Positions 57,090 to 64,000 of a stretch of DNA of 64,000 nucleotides are shown here, piece after piece. Numbering within the stretch: the stretch's first letter is position 1; each line of letters begins with the position of its first letter. Origin of the DNA: Conus ventricosus. Its lineage: Eukaryota; Mollusca; Gastropoda; Neogastropoda; Conidae. The translations under genes were made by a program, and so were the position numbers. The stretch lies in contig CM031626.1 in the NCBI GenBank assembly GCA_018398815.1, positions 36,969,649 through 37,033,648 on the forward strand. Reading direction: 5' to 3'. The notes beneath the pieces were generated by a model, which was given only the letters and a program-made list of their open reading frames with translations, searched no databases and was not told the DNA's origin.

Positions 57090-60000
57090 TTATGCCGTTC
57101 TCCAGTGTCCAATTGCATATGAAAACTCTGGATTAACAAACACACGTTTTGTGTTTGTTCTATCTGATGACTTTTTTGTTACAACTGTTGTGTTGATCTC
57201 ATGTAGATTAGATCGTAGTTTTACGTTGTCATGATGAAAAGTATGTTTATTGAACAATGCTTCTTTGTAGTTGTCATGCGATATGTTTGACTGCACAACA
57301 CTGCGAGATATTCCTTTTGCTTTCTTAATGGTTTTCTCCTGGCTCGAAATACTGTACATTTTCGACCTTAAACCAATAAACTCCTTAATCACCCCTCCAG
57401 ATAATTCATCCTTCATCTTTCCTAAAACCTCTTTATTAGTAATTGAATGTAAAGGTGAATCTTTAGGGTAATCGGATGTGTCGTACCATCCCGCATGCCC
57501 TTTAGCTACTTCTAATTCCATGTCTTTATACATATCTTCAGTAGGGATATCTATAACAAAACTGTCTGTATCTGTGTAAAGTACTCTGGACTCAGGATGC
57601 AAGGGTTTAAAGTAGTCATAAAGAAATTCTAACATCAAAAGCTTTGATAATTCTAAAACAGTAAACCCAATAAATACAGGCTTGTCCAATTTGACTTTCT
57701 TTTTTTTCATCATTATGCCAAAAAGCTGATCATGAAATCTTCTAAAGTCCTGATAATTTGGTTTTGAAGTCAGCTTAATTGCTTCGTTCTCTCTGGTGAC
57801 CAATCTAACATCTTTACGCTTGTGCGGATTTTCCATAGTCTTTCCGAAACAGCTGTTGTTCATCAGCTTGAAAAAGTCTTTCTCTGAAACATCTGCGGAT
57901 TTAGTTCTGAGATCAGTGTTCTTCATGATGTATGGTTTCATGAACTGTTCTTGATCAAAAGCAATTATACGATGAACTGCTGTCAACTTCAAACCATGTC
58001 TTAAATAAAATTGTAGAAGTCTGTAATGACAGACATAATTTTTTTTGCCTCGAAGATTGGGCACAAGTTTAGGCGGCTCTTTTGGATTTGTCTTTAGGCT
58101 TTCTGCTGCTAATGGGTAGTCATTATGCAGGTCATGGAGTTCATGAGGATATTCTAAGTCAACTTCTAGAATGAAACCACGCTGTTGATCTGGCGCCAAA
58201 CTGCTCAGCCACTTTAATGCCTTTTGAATATTTTTCGGGCCGTCGTCTGTGTACATTTTAAAGTTACGTAACGGAAGTGATTGCGCCATAGCCCAACCAT
58301 ACAGATTGTTTGCATCTAAATACATAATATAGTTAGACCTTTTACTTGCATCATAGTCGTCCAGGTATTTGTTGTTTGCTTTACAGTAATGATGCGACGC
58401 CATACTAATTCCTCCACGCAATCCGTTTTCAATCATCTGAATCATTGGCAGGTTAGACAATAAATCAATCTGTACTCCAGTAAACTTTAAGAAAGCATCC
58501 CAACTCATCCCGGGCGCAGAAATGTAATGCGCGGGATCCAGGCTATAATGTTTCATGCAGGTCTTTCTATAATTTTCAAAGACGTCCGCCAACAAACAAA
58601 CGTCAGCCATCAAGTATAAATCATGATAGTCTCCCATCGTTTTACACTCTAACTTCTGCCACGCATCTTGAGCATGCTGGTAATCAGAATCGCTGATGTC
58701 CTTTCCTCTAAGACTAGAAAAGAACGCGCCTTTAGGTGGAAGTGTATCTTCGTCAAACCTTTCCCAACTGTTCATGTACTCATAAGGGTAAACGCCCTTT
58801 CTAACAAGAGTTGAGTCAAAATATTCTTCTGTTATTGGGCAGGACTTTAAGGACATAGCCAGCGACTCTAATGATCCCATCATGTGTTGCATACAGTCAT
58901 AAAAAGACATGTTATTTAAAGCGAAACACATGTACTTTTCCGATGACTGTGCGATGCATGTTACCCTGAAGGCGCTGTCTACTGCTTTCATTTATAAGAT
59001 GAGAGTCATAACCTCGCAAGTTGTGAAAGAAGATGGGTAATTTCCATGTCCTTGGGTCAACCTTTAGTTGAAGATTGCAGTTGTTGTGCGCTGCACCTCT
59101 GAACTTCCCACTAATGTGATCATGGTCTCTTACTGTCGGATTGGCTGCGTCTGATGAGAGGCCTAAACCACAAATCCAACAGTGAGTGGCTGAGTCATAC
59201 TGTTGTTGATCTTCAGGTGTCATCATGATTTCAGATAAATTCAGAGTATTAGAACAATCATTACGCACTTGCTGCATGCGTTTTAAGAAGTATTCTGCTG
59301 CATCTGGTCCTCTGTATAATTCTGGCTTTGAATGGGCGCCATCCGACCTGACAACGATGAAAGCAAATGAACAAATCTGATAAGACTGTTTTTGGAAGTC
59401 TCTGTGGGGTTGGTCCTTCATAAGGAACAATGAGTGATTCGAAGTCTGCGTAAACTACGTATGGGCTCGTTTGCATCCGTTTCCAGTTCTTAAAACTAAC
59501 TTTACTGCATTCTGGGGGCGTAATTAGTTCTGTATTACAGTCAACTGGGCTACTACAATGTTTTTTATGTCAAGCGCGGCTTGAACGGATGGCATTCTTG
59601 TTAAACATTTTCTACAGAATTCTTGCTTATACCCAATTTTTGAAGTATGAGCCAATAATCTACTCATTGTGCGTATCAATGTCTAATGTGGCAGCCCTGC
59701 TGGTGAAAACATCAGTAGTAAGTCAACATGATTTTTGTCTGGTTCGCCAATCGTTGGGGCTGTTCTTGGACACTTTAATCGGTTGTAGATTTGTTTCCTC
59801 ATCCCATGTGTAGACATTAACAGTTATTGGTTTGTTTTGTTCTTCCAACTGATCAATTTTGTCCACGCTAACAGGAAAGGATATTCCACTAAAGTTAAGA
59901 TCATTGATGTAATCCCAATAGTTAGACACTCTCTCTGCGTTTTTGCGGGCGTAATGCAGCCTTGCGAGAACGCACCACATAAAACATTTGTTGTCTGTAT

Positions 60001-60481
60001 TCTTTATGTTTAAAACTGCTTTTTTTGCAACTAATGATGGGGGTAGTGGAATGTAATCCCTGCCTACAATCGGCGCATACTTAGCCTGTTTTAATCTGAT
60101 CTCTAAGACTTCGCCCTCTGACCAACCAGAGCCTCTCATTTTGGCTTCTTCAGCGGCCACATCAAACTGTGTAAGCAGTTCGTCTGCCCAACCGGGTGTT
60201 AAGTCATTATGAGAAAGAATAGTCTGTTGTTTAGTCGAGACCCAGACTTCTAGATTTTCTTCATTTATTGTTACATAATCGATTAAAACAGCTAACATTA
60301 CTTTAACTGGCGGGTCTATTGTTAGTTTACCTGGAACTTGAGAAATAGCATAAGCAACACTTGCCTGTACGCTTGCTGAATCAATAACGTCTAGACTGAT
60401 ATCATTTAAAGCTTTTGATAAATATTCTTCCTTATGCATTGCTTCAAACAGTTCGTCTGGACCTTCATATATCTTATCCAT
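57090..60481 (-). CDS. Protein-primed family B DNA polymerase, frames interrupted
   Basis: One gene of about 1130 codons spread over several frames. N-terminal part (60481-59723, 252 aa) has the segment with GWSEGEVLEIRLKQAKYAP and NKCFMWCVLARLHY that precedes the polymerase in these elements. Next come a Cys-rich patch and the exonuclease motif YADFESLIVP (near 59445). The next frame (59430-58912) holds CWICGLGLSS and exonuclease FHNLRGYDSHLI. The last (58991-57090, 633 aa) has DVCLLADVF, the RGG of protein-primed enzymes (192-194), motif A YLDANNLYGWAM (224-235), motif B NNSCFGKTMEN (378-388) and catalytic YTDTDS (472-477). Frame breaks lie near 59.74, 59.68, 59.56 (T6 run), 59.41 and 58.99 kb. 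It would replicate the element's linear DNA. Confidence 0.93.
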
Positions 60482-60590
60482 GCTGAGTTTCTTTTCTAAC
60501 TCAAAATATTTATTTAAATTAAAAAAAAATACTTAATCAGAATCAATATCAACGGTCTTTTTGCGCTTGGACTCATAAACTAAAGTATAA

Positions 60591-60606
60591 AACACCCTTT
60601 GGTGTT
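60591..60606. other. Small hairpin between polymerase and upstream gene
   Basis: AACACC, CTTT, GGTGTT: a perfect 6-bp stem placed just after the stop codon (60608-60610) of the minus-strand gene. Could act at the RNA level or be chance. Confidence 0.35.
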
Positions 60607-60607
60607 G

Positions 60608-61257
60608 TTAATGTGAGCTGTTTAGAACAGAGTTTAATGTTTCGTTTACTTTTTTTAAACATTCCTTTTTTATCTGCTCGGCGTCTGGCTGTTGAGAAAA
60701 ACTTGTCCTTGCCTTTCTTTGAAGATCAAACTTTTCTCTTTTGTAGTCATCAAAATCTGCCTGTAAACGACTAAATTCTTCATCTGTGATGTTTGAGTCA
60801 ATTAGTGCTTTATTTATTGTCAGTTTAAAGGAACTAAGTTTAGCTGTTATCAGTTGAACCATAGCTGTGTGCTTTTGGAGTTTAGTTTTTAATTTTTTGC
60901 CAGCAGCACCTACAGCTAATGAGCACAGGCCAAGAGTTAAAGACAAACCACCTAGAGGTAAAGCTACCGGTGCGCCAACACCTGTTGCTAAGAGACCTAC
61001 ACTCGTTCCTGCTGATAGAGTACTAATAGTCGATGCTCCAGTATTAACATAGGTAACAGCATTAAAGGCAGCAGAATACCTTCTTTTGGTTTTGCTGTAT
61101 TTTGAAAGGTCTTGCTCTAGTACTAGCTGCATTTGCGTAATGTTTGTTAATCTAAAGGTTTTTATGTCGGGGGTTTCTATAGCGCAGAAACGCCTGCTAT
61201 CTCTTCTCTTGGCGACTCCGGTGCTGTAGGCACATTTGGATAAACCTGAACAGACAT
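60608..61257 (-). CDS. Polinton-type membrane protein, one frameshift
   Basis: The open part is 174 codons from 61132. An upstream start at 61257 (MSVQVYPNVPTAP) fits related proteins, which begin with a Pro-rich YP(x)nP segment; a shift near 61215-61225 separates it. The centre is a long hydrophobic Gly/Ala/Leu-rich stretch, VGLLATGVGAPVALPLGGL and LTLGLCSLAVGAAG (about 45-78), followed by a helical charged tail. The family recurs in invertebrate Polintons without known function. After the stop, 24 further in-frame codons end in SKRKKTVDIDSD (stop at 60533-60535), so the native end may be later. Confidence 0.7.
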
Positions 61258-61281
61258 GCTTTTTTAAAAATAAAAAATAAT

Positions 61282-62551
61282 TTAGTATACTATATCTTTT
61301 AATCTGTTATTTTGAATATTTAGCTGCGCATCATATATTAAAAACAAATACACGTTAAGTGGTTTATCGACCTCTTTTTCTTTATCAGTTTGAATGTTTA
61401 TTATGTCTCTGACAGTTCTCCTGCTTCCATGTAACTGATTATCCTCTGTTGACCTTAGGTCAATCCATAAACCGTATTTCGTTGTTAAATAATGATCAAG
61501 TCTAACGCTGTGAAGATGTAGATCTTTAGACACAAGGTCAACTGTTGGATTTCTACACCTCCCGCCTCCAAACAGTTTTCTTATTTCATCAAAATGCTGA
61601 TAAGGTTTAAGCCCGCTAGCGTAGATTTGGTTAGGACTACCCTCAATTGTACATTGCACTTTCGTTATTTTAGGATTAACAAAATTTTCAGTTTGTCTTT
61701 TGAATGGTTCTTCATTTTCACACAGCAATAAAATACCTTTAAGTGATTGTGCTGTGGCGCTAAAACTAAAATTCCATATAGTGTCTGCCCTGCTTTTAGG
61801 ATATTTAGAATGATGAATCACTCTTTCGTAATATATTGCTAATTTTGACTGATATTGTTGCTGGATCAACCTCGCTAAGTCAGGGTCGCTAACAACGTCA
61901 AACTCTAACGAGATGTCAGAAATGCTGTACTTTGCTTCGGTGTCTTCAGATATAATAACATATTTGTAGTCATTAAAAGTGAGTTCATATGACAATCTGT
62001 CTTTTAACGCTCCTTGAAAGTATGGGGCATGCGCTTTTAACAACTCAAAATCTAGGGGTATGAAAAAGCGATTTCCATACGCATAACTTACGGCTACATA
62101 CCTTTTGCCGTCTTTAGCATCTGCGGCGCCTATTCTATGTTTTAGTGCATCTTCATTTTCGATTCCTTGAAACGCAAGATCAGCCCTTTCGTTCCCGGTT
62201 AGCCATAGATCAAAATAGGTTAAAAAATATGTCTGCATTGTGTAAAGAAAATATTTCTTGCCCCTCAAGTTTTATAGAAATTTTCTTAACGATTGCCCGC
62301 CCCAGATTCTGGACAACTGTTCTGTTTGGGTCTGTTGCTGATTCGAGTTCTATTTTGAAAGTAAGTCGCGCAGATCCTGGCACAATCACTTCATCCGCTC
62401 CTAGGTCTGGAAATTTGACAGTAAGAATTTGATCCGCATCAATAGTAGATGGATTATTTGGAACAGTAATATTCCGTTTATTTCCCTTCATGCCAAAGGG
62501 CTCTTTCAGTCTTCTATGCGGGTCAAGAATCGAGCCATATACTTGTGACAT
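61282..62551 (-). CDS. Probable major capsid protein (double jelly-roll), one frameshift
   Basis: About 423 codons in two frames. N-terminal part 62551-62210 starts MSQVYGSILDPHRRLKEPFG and has ITVPNNPSTIDADQILTVKF. C-terminal part 62268-61282 has AYGNRFFIPLDFELLKAHAP, ALKDRLSYELTFNDYKYVI, KITKVQCTIEGSPNQIYASG and YGLWIDLRSTEDNQLHGS. The break falls at an A6 run, 62222-62227. The beta-rich pattern, length and position match the capsid protein I associate with Polinton/adintovirus elements of invertebrates; proof needs a structure comparison. It would form the icosahedral shell. It diverges from the gene at 62593 with about 41 bp between starts. Confidence 0.75.
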
Positions 62552-62592
62552 TTTTTTATAAAACAAAATAAAAAAGTTAATTATTTAAAACA
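62552..62592. promoter_or_regulatory. Short divergent promoter region
   Basis: About 41 bp, nearly all A/T (TTTTTTTATAAAACAAAATA), between the starts of the capsid gene and the coiled-coil gene. A TATAAAA word is present. Inferred from position and composition. Confidence 0.5.
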
Positions 62593-63842
62593 TGGCAGGA
62601 ATTGAAGGTGAAGAAGATTATGATGTTTTTTGATCGTGGAGACGACATGAGTGATTCCCCTTGGGAGCAGCATCGCTCGAGGCTCTCATTGCATGATGAA
62701 TTAGTAGAAGCGCGGCAAAGGCGTGAATTAACAGAAAGTAAGGTCAGATCATTATACCAAAGTTTAGGACTAGAACCTCCCGAAACTATATACCCTGATG
62801 ATTTTGAACTAAAAGATAATCATTTGTATGTGAAAAACGACAAAGGAGAACTTGTTCAGCTTACGGATAAACGAGACCCATCAAAGTTTGTAGGCATGAA
62901 TACAATTAGACAAAGGCTTCGTGTAAGCGAGCAAAATCGCCTTAGCATTACTAAACCAAAATTAGATCCGGAGAAAGTTGCTCAACTTCAAAACATACAA
63001 CAAGAACTCCCAACAGATAACCAAATGCAAAACATGGAACCTGAAGTTTTAAATCAAACAACAGTCAAAATAATAAATACAGTAGAAGCAGAACTCACTG
63101 AAGAAGAAGAAATAGCATTAAAAACTATAAATGATCCGCCGCTGCCCAAGCAAAATATAAAGGCGTCTATAAGAGAATTAAAAGCCCTTGATCGCACTTT
63201 AAGAACCTTCCGAGGGGAATTAATAAACAATTTAGCAAAACTGACTGAACTAAATGAGCATATAGAAAGAGAAGAAAAAAACTCGCTGAGGCTATCGAGG
63301 CCAACTTAGGACTTGATATTAAAGAAAGAATAATCCAAAAAATAAAAGAGCTTAAAGAAGTAAGATCAGCAAGAGTAGAAGCCTTGTCTACTAACCGAGA
63401 AGAATTACGAACTCAAGTGAGCAGAATAAGAGAAACTATCCAAAGAATTTTATATGAAGACACGACGCTAGCAGAACGAATACGAACGCTGTTTAGAGAG
63501 CAAGGTGTCACATTAGCAAGCGTTATAACAGCCTTAGGATTTGCAATAAGTACACTGGTGTTGGCTATTACAGGCGGCGGTGGTCAAAGTTCAGTGCCTC
63601 CACCACCATCCCCTCCATCGCCGCCTGATAAATCATGGGTAAAAAAACAGCTTGATCATCTTGCGAGTTTATTTATAAAATTAGCCAGTAAAGCCATGGA
63701 CGCTTTACCTAGTATATTAGGGAGTATCGTTAGCTGGCTTTTGTCTACTGCAAGCAAAGTAGTTGGCTTTATGGCCGAGCACTTATGGACATTAGTTCTC
63801 TTAATAGTTGGGTTAATATTTAGTAAAATAAAGAAGGAGTAA
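62593..63842 (+). CDS. Long coiled-coil protein with C-terminal membrane anchor, two frameshifts
   Basis: About 416 codons in three frame segments. A start at 62593 (MAGIEGEEDYDVF) is broken at a T6 run (62627-62632). A long segment then runs to the A7 run at 63275-63281, and a third to 63842. The middle has DELVEARQRRELTESKVRSL and FELKDNHLYVKNDKGELVQL, then an extended Glu/Lys-rich coiled coil (about 63060-63480). The end has GVTLASVITALGFAISTLVL followed by TGGGG, a Pro-rich linker and an amphipathic/hydrophobic tail, LWTLVLLIVGLIFSKIKKE. The overall plan recalls an uncharacterised Polinton protein, possibly a fibre-like or membrane component. Both breaks lie in homopolymers. Confidence 0.75.
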
Positions 63843-64000
63843 TCCTAGGCTAGTTAATCCAAAAACAAGTGCTGTCTTTTCATCTTCATGGTCATTATTT
63901 TTTTTGAATTCGTAGTCTTCAACGGTCTTTGGGCTTTGGACCTCGGGGATTGGATGACTTAATCTTGGGGGGTCATCTTGTTTTTTTATTGTTTGTAATA
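63813..64000 (-). CDS. C-terminus of a gene entering from the right, membrane-anchored
   Basis: An open minus-strand frame enters at the window edge and stops at 63813-63815. It reads PPRLSHPIPEVQSPKTVEDY, a charged linker, and a terminal hydrophobic segment, TALVFGLTSLGLLLLYFTKY, a likely membrane anchor. It overlaps the end of the convergent coiled-coil gene by 30 bp, as is usual in this compact element. The product cannot be identified from the tail. Confidence 0.65.
   Translation of the reverse strand, partial: LQTIKKQDDPPRLSHPIPEVQSPKTVEDYEFKKNNDHEDEKTALVFGLTSLGLLLLYFTKY

Larger units (their letters stand above)
53592..64000. mobile_element. Polinton/adintovirus-type virus-like element (partial, continues right)
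   Basis: Eleven tightly packed reading frames on both strands, AT-rich, with spacers of 0-130 bp. Hallmarks are a DDE integrase, a protein-primed family B DNA polymerase and a probable double-jelly-roll capsid protein, the defining set of Polintons/Mavericks and adintoviruses. Accessory membrane and coiled-coil proteins of types commonly seen in these elements surround them. The packaging ATPase, maturation protease and minor capsid protein were not found and may lie beyond 64000. Terminal inverted repeats cannot be checked without the right end; the left boundary given is the first gene, not a mapped end. Confidence 0.9.

Overview
The window looks like intergenic, repeat-rich DNA from an invertebrate animal, most likely a marine mollusc. 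The signs are very long (TG)n tracts, several families of non-LTR retrotransposons, a Tc1 transposon, Ty3-type LTR retrotransposons and a virus-like Polinton/adintovirus-type element. No intact host gene can be recognised. Assignment to a mollusc is an inference from repeat style, not proof.

Left part (1-19 kb): microsatellites and minisatellites separate broken mobile elements. There is a broken reverse transcriptase (834-2660, minus) and the 3' end of an L1-like LINE (3946-4413, plus). Next come a homogeneous 88-bp satellite (5438-6228) and a complete Tc1 transposon with an open transposase and matching ends (6320-7928). Then follow a remnant of a widespread uncharacterised protein family (9183-10216, minus) and a fold-back repeat (12.07-12.49 kb). 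A LINE that lost its reverse transcriptase lies at 15.85-17.74 kb and a decayed GPCR-like gene at 17.99-18.83 kb.

Middle part (19-43 kb): two assembly gaps (100 and 1000 N) and sequence of visibly lower quality, with many indels and inflated homopolymers. It holds a satellite in two opposite orientations, an RTE-type LINE inserted in an older LINE fragment, a (GTGTCC)-rich minisatellite and a strongly decayed LINE. It ends with the first of two related LTR retrotransposons (36047-42255).

LTR retrotransposons: the second copy (44325-51104) has an exact 5-bp target duplication and splits an older gene-like sequence in two. The two copies carry complementary deletions. Read together they give the order gag-protease-integrase-reverse transcriptase-RNase H, with a SCAN-like gag. 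This is the arrangement described for Gmr1-like Ty3 elements.

Right part (about 53.6 kb to the window end, element continues outside): a compact, AT-rich, gene-dense block with overlapping or abutting genes on both strands. It encodes a retroviral-type integrase, a protein-primed family B DNA polymerase, a probable double-jelly-roll major capsid protein and several small membrane or coiled-coil proteins typical of Polintons/adintoviruses. The packaging ATPase and the capsid protease are not in view and may lie beyond 64 kb. Several reading frames are interrupted by single-base shifts, many in homopolymer runs, so sequencing error is a serious alternative to decay. Between 51.1 and 53.6 kb lie a nested palindrome, a small gene with one in-frame stop, a short inverted-repeat element and a minisatellite. 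The left end of the virus-like element was not located.
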